In this document: piece by piece, positions 1 to 8,049 of the stretch
How the letters are laid out: every line of letters starts with the position of its first letter
How positions within the stretch are numbered: position 1 is the first letter of the stretch
From: Kovacikia minuta CCNUW1
Lineage (GTDB): Bacteria > Cyanobacteriota > Cyanobacteriia > Leptolyngbyales > Leptolyngbyaceae
Direction of reading: 5' to 3'
Length of the DNA: 64,000 nucleotides
Assembly (NCBI RefSeq): GCF_020091585.1
Contig: NZ_CP083582.1
Span: forward strand, 6,768,536-6,832,535
Notes under the pieces: model-generated
The model's database searches: none
Seen by the model: only the letters and a program-made list of their open reading frames with translations
What the model was told of the DNA's origin: nothing
Translations under genes and position numbers: made by a program

Positions 1-1
1 T

Positions 2-409
2 GTTCGCAACATTCCGCAGACTAAGGAGTTTTATGTCAACGGTTTGGGTTGCGAACCGGGGCGCGAAGGTCCCAGTTCATTGATTCTCAATTTGTACGGG
101 CATCAGCTTGTTGCCCATATGACAGACGAACCGTTGATTCCTCAAAAAGGGATCTATCCCAGACATTTTGGGTTGATTTTTATACAGGAATCTGATTGGG
201 AAGCCCTGTTAGAACGGGCACAGCAAAAGGGGCTTCAGTTCTATCAGCAGGCTAAATTACGCTTTCCAGGTCTACCACTGGAGCATCGGACTTTCTTTTT
301 ACAAGACCCGTTTGAGAACTTTCTGGAGTTTAAGTTTTACCGTCATGCTGAAGCAATTTTTGGCAGTCAGGAATTCACTCAAATCGGCGATCGGGCAACG
401 GTCAATTGA
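2..409 (+). CDS. VOC (glyoxalase/bleomycin resistance) family protein, 5' truncated by window edge
   Basis: The frame is open back to base 2, so the gene begins outside the window; the last 135 codons are present. Just inside the edge it reads IPQTKEFYVNGLGCEPGR, the usual opening helix-strand of a beta-alpha-beta-beta-beta VOC module, followed by a strand with HQLVAHM and a closing FFLQDPFENFLEFKFY, where the last Glu is the customary metal-ligand position. VOC proteins are small metal-dependent isomerases, dioxygenases or resistance proteins; nothing here fixes the substrate. An internal TTG at 44 could be mistaken for a start, but the upstream residues belong to the fold. The gene is followed by AT-rich heptad repeats of the agttttg type and then a small separate gene. 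Confidence 0.8.
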   Translation, partial: VRNIPQTKEFYVNGLGCEPGREGPSSLILNLYGHQLVAHMTDEPLIPQKGIYPRHFGLIFIQESDWEALLERAQQKGLQFYQQAKLRFPGLPLEHRTFFLQDPFENFLEFKFYRHAEAIFGSQEFTQIGDRATVN

Positions 410-638
410 AAATTATGAATTATGAGTTTTGAGTTTTGAGTTCTGAGTTTTGGCGTTTCCTGGCCTGCTGAGGGATACCCCATAGTAATCCCAGATTAAT
501 TTTCTTTGGCTGCCGAAATGAGGCGATCGTGGACTGTATCACACCCCAGGCCCAAATCATTTTGGCTTAACCAGGGTATGCATCGCGAGCGACGTTTGTC
601 ATCCAATTGCCTACAGCCACAGATCAGGAGTCGTAATT

Positions 639-797
639 ATGATTTTTGGATTGATTGTTATTTCCGTTGTAGCAATGATGCTTGTAACCGATGCACTGCC
701 TAAACCCGGTAAAACGCCTGAAGAGGAAGTTGGGGAAGCAATTTCCAAGTATCTCAAGAACGTTAAGGAAGGTAAGGAAAAGGGCAAAGATAAGTGA
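639..797 (+). CDS. Small single-pass membrane protein, 52 aa, unknown function
   Basis: A short frame starts at ATG 639 behind a good Shine-Dalgarno AGGAG (626-630, 8 nt spacing). The product begins with a hydrophobic segment, MIFGLIVISVVAMMLVTDAL, that would span the membrane once, followed by a charged tail rich in Lys and Glu (TPEEEVGEAISKYLKNVKEG) likely to lie in the cytoplasm as a helix. I do not recognise a family. The RBS, the hydrophobic-then-charged layout and a strong terminator about 100 bases downstream argue that it is real. It could belong to the many small thylakoid or plasma-membrane peptides of cyanobacteria; that is inference only. Confidence 0.55.
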   Translation: MIFGLIVISVVAMMLVTDALPKPGKTPEEEVGEAISKYLKNVKEGKEKGKDK

Positions 798-896
798 TTT
801 AGCGAAAGGCAGAAGGCAAATGGCAGAAGGCAAATAACTGATATAGAGTCGTTTCAGCCGTTCAATCTGTCCTAGTCTTATCTGTAGCGCCATAGC

Positions 897-937
897 AAAA
901 TCCCTGGCTTTTCCAAAAAGCCGGGGATTTTGTTTCT
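897..937. terminator. Bidirectional-looking hairpin terminator
   Basis: AAAATCCCTGGCTTTT and AAAAGCCGGGGATTTT form a near-perfect stem with a short loop, with one G-T wobble, and the 3' side runs into TTTTG TTTC. It follows the small membrane gene on the plus strand; the A/T arms make it plausible on either strand. Confidence 0.7.
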
Positions 938-1079
938 TGAACAGGACTGAGAACCCTGGTTACTGCAACTGCTGCAAGATTGAAAAATCTCTTATTTATA
1001 ACCATCGCCACAAAGGTTAGGACATTGAATATTGCCGAAACTTCTGGTTGCTGGCTGTTTCTTCCCTAACACCTGTCAC

Positions 1080-1394
1080 CTAACACCTGTCACCTGTGAT
1101 GCCTGTGTAGTAATGCTGCTCGATCCATGCCCGCATGTCATCTTCAGAGTCAAGCGAGACAGATGTTTTCGTCAGCGGATCGAAGGCATGCCACCGCAGG
1201 TTGCCCCGGCGATCGCGCTCGTGCCAAACTTTCAGGTCGTTGTTCACGATCAACATTGCCAGCAAACCCCGCCAAAGTTTCTTCAGAAACGCTGCAATAG
1301 ACGTGGGTTTTCTAGAACGATTGAGAGTTGGATTGACCTGACCAATCCGCTGATTCAGTACTCCAGGGTGATGGAGTCGAATTGGAGCTTTCAT
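1080..1394 (-). CDS. Conserved hypothetical protein, 104 aa
   Basis: The start ATG at 1394 is preceded by AGGAGA with 7 nt spacing, which supports this frame over the plus-strand frame covering the same bases. The C-terminal half contains LKVWHERDRRGNLRW, HAFDPLTKTSVSLDSEDDM and RAWIEQHYY, a charged and aromatic-rich segment that looks like a small soluble globular domain. The N-terminal half is basic. I recognise the style of a small cyanobacterial hypothetical protein but cannot name a family or function. The last codons run into a tacaccTGTCACC heptad repeat, so the natural C-terminus may have been changed by repeat spread. Confidence 0.6.
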   Translation of the reverse strand: MKAPIRLHHPGVLNQRIGQVNPTLNRSRKPTSIAAFLKKLWRGLLAMLIVNNDLKVWHERDRRGNLRWHAFDPLTKTSVSLDSEDDMRAWIEQHYYTGITGDRC

Positions 1395-1703
1395 CGCGGT
1401 TCTCCTGTGTGTCCTTTATTTTTTGCTACCTCTTTACCCTACCGATTCCCCCAGGCTCAAACAAATCAAAGCTTTCATCGCTTCCATGAATAGAATTCAT
1501 ACAACCGGGGGACGCTGATTCATCGCTTTTCCATCAAGATGGGCAGAGGGATGAAGGGAATAGGTGGTAGGTGGTAGGTGGTAGGTGGTAGGAAAGGATA
1601 AAGGATGAAGGATAAAGGATAAAACAATTTCATCACCTCATCATCCAATCACCTCTCCCCTATCTCCCCCATTCCCTACTCCCCACTCCCCACTCCCTTC
1701 CCA
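1395..1703. repeat. Gene-free stretch with heptanucleotide repeat arrays
   Basis: From about 1560 the sequence is tandem heptamers: gtaggtg units (1560-1592), then aaggata/aaggatg units (1595-1625) and ccccact/tccctac units (1662-1700) that run up to the LysR start codon. The first 160 bases hold nothing that I recognise. Confidence 0.8.
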
Positions 1704-2591
1704 ATGAACCTGTCTCAATTGCGATCGATGGTGGCAGTTGCTGATCGCGGCAACTTCAGCGAAGCGGCTCTGTTTCTGGGGCTGACGCAATCAAGTATCA
1801 GCCACGCGATCGCCGGGTTAGAAGAAGAGTTGGGCGTTCCCCTATTTCTCAGAGGTCGGCATGGGGCAACCCTGACTCCCGCCGGAGAGCGGATCGTGGA
1901 CTATGCGCGTCAGATCTTGCAGCTTTTGGAGCAAATGCAGCAGGAAGCGAATCTGCAAAAAAGCTTGAAGGGTGGACAGGTCAGGTTGGCAACAATTCAA
2001 AGTGTGGCAACCCACGTTTTGCCGACTGTCATTGCCCGCTTTCGGCATCAATTTCCAGATATCAAAATTGCGATTATGGAATGTCCGGGGTATCTCGAAG
2101 TTGAACAAATGCTGCGGGAAGGTCGGGCTGATATCGGGTTTACCCATCTGCCGACTACGGAAGAGTTTGAAACCTGGGAAATTATGCGGGATGAATACGT
2201 GGTTCTCGTACCGCCAACCATTCATATCAACCATGAAAGCCTCTCCTGGAATGACATTGCCGACTATCCGCTGATTTTGCCGCCTGATGAACAATGCTCG
2301 GAAATCGCCTTCTATCAGCATTTGGAACGTTTGGCACCGCCCTTAAAGATTGCCCACAAGATCTACCAGGGGGCGACGATCGTCGGGATGGTGGCGCAGG
2401 GTTTGGGCATCGGCATCCTTCCCCGGCTAACTGCCGAACCGATTCCCCCGAATGTGCGCGTGTTTAATTTACCTGCTCCTTACGAACGGGTCATTGGCGT
2501 TGCCATTCTGTCTCATGCGTTGCACGTTCCAGCGGTGTTTGCTTTTTTGGATCTGCTGAAGCACTGCGATCGGAAACAAGTTACTACCTGA
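1704..2591 (+). CDS. LysR-family transcriptional regulator
   Basis: A 295-residue LysR-type regulator of normal family length. Residues 1-60 form the winged helix-turn-helix (MNLSQLRSMVAVADRGNFSE ... QSSISHAIAGLEEELGVPLF), and residues 90-290 form the two-lobed periplasmic-binding-like effector domain. LysR proteins bind DNA as tetramers and switch a target promoter in response to a small molecule. Normally the target is a divergent neighbour; here the upstream 300 bases are repeats and the gene upstream points away, while the downstream gene is convergent and overlaps the last 8 bases. The regulated target and effector therefore cannot be read from context. Confidence 0.95.
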   Translation: MNLSQLRSMVAVADRGNFSEAALFLGLTQSSISHAIAGLEEELGVPLFLRGRHGATLTPAGERIVDYARQILQLLEQMQQEANLQKSLKGGQVRLATIQSVATHVLPTVIARFRHQFPDIKIAIMECPGYLEVEQMLREGRADIGFTHLPTTEEFETWEIMRDEYVVLVPPTIHINHESLSWNDIADYPLILPPDEQCSEIAFYQHLERLAPPLKIAHKIYQGATIVGMVAQGLGIGILPRLTAEPIPPNVRVFNLPAPYERVIGVAILSHALHVPAVFAFLDLLKHCDRKQVTT

Positions 2592-3321
2592 CAGCCCGTT
2601 CAGCCAATCGCTTCAATACTTGCAAAACAATTTGCAATTCATTTTCTGCACGAAACAGCGAAAACTCCGTTGGATAAATCTCATTTACATCATGATTTTT
2701 AAGAGAGATACATCCCCACGTCCAATTCGAACGGTTCTCAATTAAATCATCTCCCCCAGATGGCACTCCATGAATACCTACCTGACCGCCAATGGGAAGG
2801 AATAAATTTACCGTACCTCCTAACTTTGCCTGAAAGTGTTCTCGCCACGAATGGGGTGTTGGATAATCTAACCAGATAAATTTTGACCAATCTGGGTGAG
2901 AATAGAGGTCGCGAATATGATATAAACCCTCAGGAGTTTTCTGATCTCCTTCATAAAGCTTGTCTCCATTGGGGTTACTGCCAAAAACTACTGGATAAGA
3001 TTTAATGGGTTTAAAGTTGTAAAATAACGTCAATTTGTACTTGGATTTCTCAATAAGAATCGAAACTTTCTTCGAATCGATATTATTTCCCAAGAGTTCT
3101 CGTAACGATCGCCCATTGTTTAAGAGTTGCTTACCTCGGACTACAGGATGCACAGGTCGTTCAGGTGAACAGGAATTTAAGCAAAGTACAGATGGTAGTT
3201 CTGACAACGGCATCAGAAGTCCAAGCCGAGTTAATAAAAAATAGAAGGTAGAGCCACAAACACTAAGAAGAATTAGAGTCACCAAATGTTTTCTTTTTTT
3301 GCTTATATTCCTGACAACCAT
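2584..3321 (-). CDS. L,D-transpeptidase (YkuD) family protein
   Basis: Peptidoglycan cross-linking or lipoprotein-anchoring L,D-transpeptidase acting on the periplasmic side. I place the start at ATG 3321 (245 aa), because GGAGG lies 10 nt upstream; longer starts at 3333 or 3360 lack spacing. A membrane anchor follows (VTLILLSVCGSTFYFLL), then the YkuD domain from about residue 85 (SILIEKSKYKLTLFYNFKPI), with the conserved HGVPSG and the catalytic-Cys block WTWGCISLKNHDV near the C-terminus. Its 3' end overlaps the convergent LysR gene by 8 bases, and sfsA lies 20 bases upstream on the same strand, so the two may be cotranscribed. Confidence 0.88.
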   Translation of the reverse strand: MVVRNISKKRKHLVTLILLSVCGSTFYFLLTRLGLLMPLSELPSVLCLNSCSPERPVHPVVRGKQLLNNGRSLRELLGNNIDSKKVSILIEKSKYKLTLFYNFKPIKSYPVVFGSNPNGDKLYEGDQKTPEGLYHIRDLYSHPDWSKFIWLDYPTPHSWREHFQAKLGGTVNLFLPIGGQVGIHGVPSGGDDLIENRSNWTWGCISLKNHDVNEIYPTEFSLFRAENELQIVLQVLKRLAERAVR

Positions 3322-3379
3322 TTCCTGTCTCATCCTCCACTGACAATCTGCCATCTTCAATCTAAAATCTCCAATCCTG

Positions 3380-4105
3380 TCACAGCTTGAGTTCTGCTAA
3401 TCCCAGGTAGCGAATTCCTAGGGGTGAAACTTCAAAGCGGCAGGGCAGAACTCTGACGCCAAGGGCGATCGCTTCTCGAAATAACACGCCATAAACTGGA
3501 TCAGCACTATCTCCGGGTGCAAAATAGGGACAATCCCCCCGATTGATGAAATAGAGCATGACGCTATCAGCTTCTGGTAGTAACGCCATCAGTTCCCGCA
3601 GGTGCTTTTGTCCCCGCGTTGTCACCGTATCGGGGAACAACGTCAGATTCCCCTGCACCCAGGTGGTGTTCTTCACCTCGACGTAAATGGGTTTTTCAGA
3701 CTCGTTACCCGTCAGCAAAAAATCAATCCGGCTCTTGCGATCCACACCGTAGGGCACCTCAAACCGGATCTGATGGTAATTGCCCAGTTCTGGGATCAGC
3801 TTTTTTGCTAATGCCAAATTCACGACTCGATTGGGCAAGCTCGTATTCACCCCTGCCCAGGTCGCCCCATTGTCGTGAACTTCTATCATTTCCAACGTGT
3901 AACGGAGTTTGCGATTGGGATTATCGCTGGAAGACAAATAGACCGCACTTCCCACGGCGCAAACCCCCGTCATCGGACCTGTATTCGGGCAGTGGGCTGT
4001 TACCACTTCTCCCGTTGCCAGTTCCACATCCACAAAAAACCGTTTGTACCGCTTGAGTAAAATTCCAGGATAAAGCGTTGGATATTGATAAAGAAAGTCG
4101 GTCAT
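3380..4105 (-). CDS. sfsA: SfsA, sugar fermentation stimulation protein homolog
   Basis: A 241-residue member of the SfsA family, close to the usual family length. Conserved blocks include AHCPNTGPMTGVCAVGSAVY near residue 40, an N-terminal OB-like DNA-binding region (ILLKRYKRFFVDVELATGE), and the nuclease-like core RKSRIDFLLTG ... YVEVKNTTWVQGN, whose D-x(n)-E-x-K spacing resembles PD-(D/E)XK nucleases. The E. coli protein binds DNA nonspecifically and affects maltose metabolism genes; its real biochemical role is not settled. It is upstream of the L,D-transpeptidase gene and downstream of queC, all on the minus strand. Confidence 0.92.
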   Translation of the reverse strand: MTDFLYQYPTLYPGILLKRYKRFFVDVELATGEVVTAHCPNTGPMTGVCAVGSAVYLSSSDNPNRKLRYTLEMIEVHDNGATWAGVNTSLPNRVVNLALAKKLIPELGNYHQIRFEVPYGVDRKSRIDFLLTGNESEKPIYVEVKNTTWVQGNLTLFPDTVTTRGQKHLRELMALLPEADSVMLYFINRGDCPYFAPGDSADPVYGVLFREAIALGVRVLPCRFEVSPLGIRYLGLAELKL

Positions 4106-4163
4106 TTATGGCAGGTGGTAGGTGGCAGGTGGCAGGGAAGAAACAGCTTATCTCCCAGTTCCA

Positions 4164-4868
4164 TCATTCAAAAGCTGAACTGCGAAACTTCCAAATTGGG
4201 TCGGGAATGCCTGCTTGGGTAAAACCACGATCGCGGAGTAAACATGCATGACAGTTGCCACAACCCCCTTTGACTCCGGCATAACAAGTATGGGTTAGCT
4301 CGAATATGTCTGGGAAGCGATCGCCCAATAGGCTCATTGCTAGTTTGACACTTTCGGCTTTGGTTAATTGCATTAAAGGGGTGTGGATTGTGAATGCCTT
4401 GGGATTGCCCCAAACCCCTTCTCCAAGGGCTTTTGACATGGCATCAATAAACACCTGACGGCAGTCGTAGTAACCGGCAAAGTCGGTTTCGCAAACGCCC
4501 ATAAAAATGTCTCGAATATTCAAAACAGTTGCCCGGTTGGATGCCAGGGTCAGAAACAAAATATTTCTGCTGGGAATGAACGTGGATTCTACACCCCCAG
4601 GCAACTCTTCCGTAGAGTTGTAGTGTTCCAGGGGTGTGTCGGCGACGAGCGGCGAGGTGCTTTTTAGAATGGAACCGATTTCAATCACTTCATGGCTGGC
4701 CAGGTTGAATGCTTTGGCAATCGCGATCGCACTTTCCAGTTCAATCCGATGCCGCTGTCCATAGTCGAATGTAATCGCATGAACCTGGTCAAACTGCTGA
4801 ATGGCAAGGGCTGCACAGGTCGTCGAATCCTGCCCCCCACTCAGCACGCACAACGCTTTTGTAGTCAT
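4164..4868 (-). CDS. queC: QueC, 7-cyano-7-deazaguanine synthase
   Basis: Converts 7-carboxy-7-deazaguanine to preQ0 with ATP and ammonia, in the pathway to queuosine or archaeosine-type modified guanines. The 234-residue protein has the PP-loop SGGQDSTTCA at residues 10-19 and a C-terminal zinc site, CYAGVKGGCGNCHACLLRDR, with four cysteines in the QueC pattern. Length is normal for the family. No other queuosine gene is nearby. The start ATG is followed immediately upstream by heptad repeats (4877-4909), so the promoter must lie within or beyond them. Confidence 0.95.
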   Translation of the reverse strand: MTTKALCVLSGGQDSTTCAALAIQQFDQVHAITFDYGQRHRIELESAIAIAKAFNLASHEVIEIGSILKSTSPLVADTPLEHYNSTEELPGGVESTFIPSRNILFLTLASNRATVLNIRDIFMGVCETDFAGYYDCRQVFIDAMSKALGEGVWGNPKAFTIHTPLMQLTKAESVKLAMSLLGDRFPDIFELTHTCYAGVKGGCGNCHACLLRDRGFTQAGIPDPIWKFRSSAFE

Positions 4869-4876
4869 ACAGCAGT

Positions 4877-4909
4877 AAGGATGAAGGATGAGGGATGAAG
4901 GATGAAGGT
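4877..4909. repeat. Heptad repeat array (aaggatg type)
   Basis: Four to five tandem copies of aaggatg/agggatg lie directly upstream of queC. The same unit recurs near 1600, 20350 and 40540. Confidence 0.75.
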
Positions 4910-4910
4910 G

Positions 4911-5046
4911 GTTATTTAACCCACAATCCTAAGGAATGGGAATTAAATAAGTTCGATGTTTGGTAGGGGCGGGTTTGGCTGTTAAATCCGTTGCAGGGTG
5001 CAGATAGGTCTGCTAAAGCCGCCCGTACAGTTTGCGGATCGATTCA
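4911..5046. repeat. Palindromic dispersed element, family A copy 1
   Basis: An element of about 130 bp with outer arms TTATTTAACCCACAATCCTA / GGAATGGGAATTAAATAA next to each other on the left, and inner inverted arms GTAGGGGCGGGTTT ... GCCGCCCGTAC. Related copies lie at 10391, 23403 and 28913. It has no coding capacity and looks like a MITE-type element or extended palindrome. Confidence 0.7.
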
Positions 5047-5056
5047 ATTCGTGCTC

Positions 5057-6028
5057 CTAAGCAAAAACATCATACCGACTCGTAACCACAGATTTGTGTT
5101 TCCCGTACCACTCCATTGTCTGCCGAATCCCATCCTGTAAGGAGATTTGAGGTTCAAAGCCAATTGCCCTGGCTCTGGAAATATCCATAATTCGCTTCTG
5201 GTCACCGCTGGGCTTAGAAGTATCCCAAATCACCTCTGGCTTGTGGTCTAAGTTATCGATGATTGTGTGAACCAGTTGCTGAATCGAAGTGCCCACTCCG
5301 CTAGCGAGATTGATCGGTTCACAATTTGCCTTTTCTGCCGCCAGAATCATGCCTCTGGCGACATCCCTGGCATGGATAAAGTCCCGTTGGGGAGAACCAT
5401 CCCCCCAGACCGTTAACGGATTTTCACCATCCATTGCCCGCTTAATCAGAGACGGCACGACCATTGCATTCTCCAGGTCAAAATTGTCGTAGGCACCATA
5501 AACATTGGCTGGACGCACGATCGCAATCCTGTCCCAGCCGTACTGAACTCTGTAGGCTTCTGCCTGGAGTTCACCCATCCGCTTTGCCCACCCCGCAAAC
5601 CGATCGTTGGGGGAAGGAAAGGTGCGCCAGACATCCTCCTCGTAAAACACTTCAGCCGGAGCGTAAACACCAACCGAGCTGGTGAACAGAAAACCCTCTG
5701 CCCCTGCCTGACGGGCAGCCTCCATCAAGTTAGTGTCCAGCGTAATGGTAGGTACGAAAAAACTGGCAGGTTTGGTGGTCGTCACCGCTGGAGACCCTTT
5801 AACCCCCAGTAGATTAAAGACAAATTCCATCCCCTGGCACATCTTGAGACAGTTCTCAAACGGCATCAGGTTGATGTGGTGGAACTCTGCCTCCGGGTGC
5901 GATCGAGCCGGATCATCCAGAGAGGCAATTCGCACTTGCGCTCCCTGCTCAACCAGCATCTCCACTAATGGGATACCGATCATGCCTGTTCCCCCAGCAA
6001 CTAAAACTTTCTTTCCTTTGAAGTACAT
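5057..6028 (-). CDS. NAD-dependent epimerase/dehydratase (extended SDR), last gene of the sugar cluster
   Basis: A 323-residue extended SDR with the Rossmann motif GGTGMIG (residues 12-18) and a C-terminal substrate domain ending in a DFIHARDVARGM helix and an IMDISRARAIGFEP repeat, as in NDP-sugar epimerases and reductases. The SSVGVY strand carrying the catalytic Ser is present, but the expected YxxxK reads AGWAK: the catalytic Tyr is Ala (codon GCG near 5594). The second SDR of the cluster (8042) has the same type of change. It lies 33 bases after the radical SAM gene and is probably cotranscribed. Likely substrate: a GDP-keto-deoxy sugar; reaction uncertain because of the missing Tyr. Confidence 0.88.
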   Translation of the reverse strand: MYFKGKKVLVAGGTGMIGIPLVEMLVEQGAQVRIASLDDPARSHPEAEFHHINLMPFENCLKMCQGMEFVFNLLGVKGSPAVTTTKPASFFVPTITLDTNLMEAARQAGAEGFLFTSSVGVYAPAEVFYEEDVWRTFPSPNDRFAGWAKRMGELQAEAYRVQYGWDRIAIVRPANVYGAYDNFDLENAMVVPSLIKRAMDGENPLTVWGDGSPQRDFIHARDVARGMILAAEKANCEPINLASGVGTSIQQLVHTIIDNLDHKPEVIWDTSKPSGDQKRIMDISRARAIGFEPQISLQDGIRQTMEWYGKHKSVVTSRYDVFA

Positions 6029-6060
6029 TTCCGTCTACTGCGGTTTGCAAATGAACAATT

Positions 6061-8049
6061 TTACAGGGCAACTGGAACATCGGGTTGCAGCATCCTATCG
6101 GGAGTAGGCGTTACATTCCGGTATAAGTAGGCTCCTTTTTTATTGCCGTACCAGACAACTTCTCGATACCAGTCTTCCCAACTTTTTTGAGTATTGGAAG
6201 TGCGATCGATACCATAGCGTCGCGGTTGATTCTCCAGGGGAATTTGAATTCCTCGCCGGATCGCCTGGTAAAACTCCCACAGGTTATAGGACAGATCCAG
6301 GGTCAGGTCCTCAGTTTGAAACGGTTGATTGACCAGGTTTTGATTGAGGAGAACCGCTTCATGCAGGATGACAGGAATTTGAATGAAGCGATCGCTTAAA
6401 AACTGATTCAATAGCTTCTCCGCTTCCCGGTAGAACTGATTCAGTTTTCCTTCCACACTTAATTTGATAAAGATATACTCATCAGCGGGCCACCAGATAT
6501 TCAACCACTCTGCTGACTTGCAGTACTCCTCCCCACCATTCTGGATGTCCTTTGCCTTGTCCCAGAAAAATTGCCGAATCTCATTTAGCACCGGGAAGGA
6601 GGAGAAATCCCGCTCCATGAACACCTCAAAAATTTCGCGGTAGCTAAAAGAGCAGACCTCGCGCAGGACGATGATCGGAATTTGCAAAAGCTTGTCAAAG
6701 TGAAGCAGGGCAACCATCCAACTGAAGGCTCTGGTCTTGCACCAATCCTCCTTAGGGGTTGCGCTGGTGGCAATTACAAGCTGTTGTGTTTCGTAAATCT
6801 CATCCTTAGACTCAACTAGGGAGCCATGAATATTGACAATGCGCGATTCTACGGTGACCATGCCGTACTCCTGCTGATACTCTGGGTCACCCATCTCGGC
6901 ATTGGGCAGAATGGACAGGTTATTGAACTGAATCCGGTTATGTTGACCATTCTCGATCGCCCGTGAAACCCCTTCCACAAAGGAATCGTAGGTTTCTCCT
7001 GGCAATCCTAAAATAATATCGGTGTAGGTCTCCACATTGTCCTGGGTGAAGCGGCGTTGCAACTCCTGGAAGGATGCCAGCGAAATGTTGTGCCGCTTGA
7101 TGCTTTTTAAGGTTTCGGTATCGAGGGACTGCATCGCGATCGTCACCCCTTTGTTCAAGCCAGAGTCTGCCAGGAGCTTTTGCACCTGGTAGGAACGTTC
7201 GGTCGCGTTCTTGGTATTCTGCACCGACAGGGCAGCAGGATAACCATATTTGCGCTTTGTGTCTGCGACATACTGGGCAATGTCCAGATCCCTGGGCAAA
7301 ATCCCAAAGTTGGCATCACAACAGAAAACAAATTGAATTTTTTGTTGGGCGAACCAATCGACTTCCCGTTGCAAGCGTTCCAAATCAAACTTATATACCT
7401 TACTCTGGGTTGCCGAACCCCAGTCACAAAAAGCACAGGAAAAGGGACAGCCCCGGTTGGTTTCCCAGAGTGCGATCCATTGCTCCTGTGGGTTTGCCTC
7501 GATTAAGGGTTCAAATACACCCTCCAGATAGGGAGAGGGAATCAGGGATAGATCCTCAATCCGATCGCGGCGGGGATAGTGGACAAACGTACCCTCTGGC
7601 AGCAGAAAACTGATCGAACCAATCCCGTCCCAGGTATTGGCTGGGTAGTTCTCCAAAATATCCAGAAAAACGGCTTCTCCTTCGTTGTGGCAGACCAGAT
7701 CAATAAAAGGATGTTGGCGTAGAAAGGCTTCAGCTCGATCGGGAACCTGGGGACCACCAAACACTATCAGTGTTTCGGGTGCCTGTTGCTTGAGGCGTTT
7801 CGCAATTTCCAGGGAAATTTTGATGTTCCAGACGTAGGTACTGAAGGCAACAATGTCCGCCCCTTCTAGGTGTTGCACCGCCGCATCGATGGGCAACCGG
7901 CGGTAAACGGGCAACAGAAACTCGTAGCGATCGGGGGTGCGGGCGTACTTCTGAGCATAAGCCTGGAGTAGCCCCACCGAATAGGGCAAATAATTTTGGT
8001 TGGAAAAGCTGTTATTGATCTGAACTAATCCGACACGCACATCACCCAT
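6061..8049 (-). CDS. Cobalamin-binding (B12-binding domain) radical SAM enzyme
   Basis: A 662-residue protein: N-terminal B12-binding-type Rossmann domain (about 1-160), then a radical SAM TIM barrel with the 4Fe-4S motif CPFSCAFC (Cys201, 205, 208), and a C-terminal region of about 200 residues. This layout is the class B radical SAM family, which includes C- and P-methyltransferases as well as ring-modifying enzymes. No DxHxxG is visible. I set the start at ATG 8049, not 8292: GGAGG lies 7 nt upstream, the fold begins there, and the ATG overlaps the preceding SDR stop by 8 bases (translational coupling). The 243 extra upstream bases belong to that SDR. In a sugar cluster, C-methylation or another radical change of a keto-sugar or glycan is a reasonable guess. 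Confidence 0.9.
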   Translation of the reverse strand: MGDVRVGLVQINNSFSNQNYLPYSVGLLQAYAQKYARTPDRYEFLLPVYRRLPIDAAVQHLEGADIVAFSTYVWNIKISLEIAKRLKQQAPETLIVFGGPQVPDRAEAFLRQHPFIDLVCHNEGEAVFLDILENYPANTWDGIGSISFLLPEGTFVHYPRRDRIEDLSLIPSPYLEGVFEPLIEANPQEQWIALWETNRGCPFSCAFCDWGSATQSKVYKFDLERLQREVDWFAQQKIQFVFCCDANFGILPRDLDIAQYVADTKRKYGYPAALSVQNTKNATERSYQVQKLLADSGLNKGVTIAMQSLDTETLKSIKRHNISLASFQELQRRFTQDNVETYTDIILGLPGETYDSFVEGVSRAIENGQHNRIQFNNLSILPNAEMGDPEYQQEYGMVTVESRIVNIHGSLVESKDEIYETQQLVIATSATPKEDWCKTRAFSWMVALLHFDKLLQIPIIVLREVCSFSYREIFEVFMERDFSSFPVLNEIRQFFWDKAKDIQNGGEEYCKSAEWLNIWWPADEYIFIKLSVEGKLNQFYREAEKLLNQFLSDRFIQIPVILHEAVLLNQNLVNQPFQTEDLTLDLSYNLWEFYQAIRRGIQIPLENQPRRYGIDRTSNTQKSWEDWYREVVWYGNKKGAYLYRNVTPTPDRMLQPDVPVAL

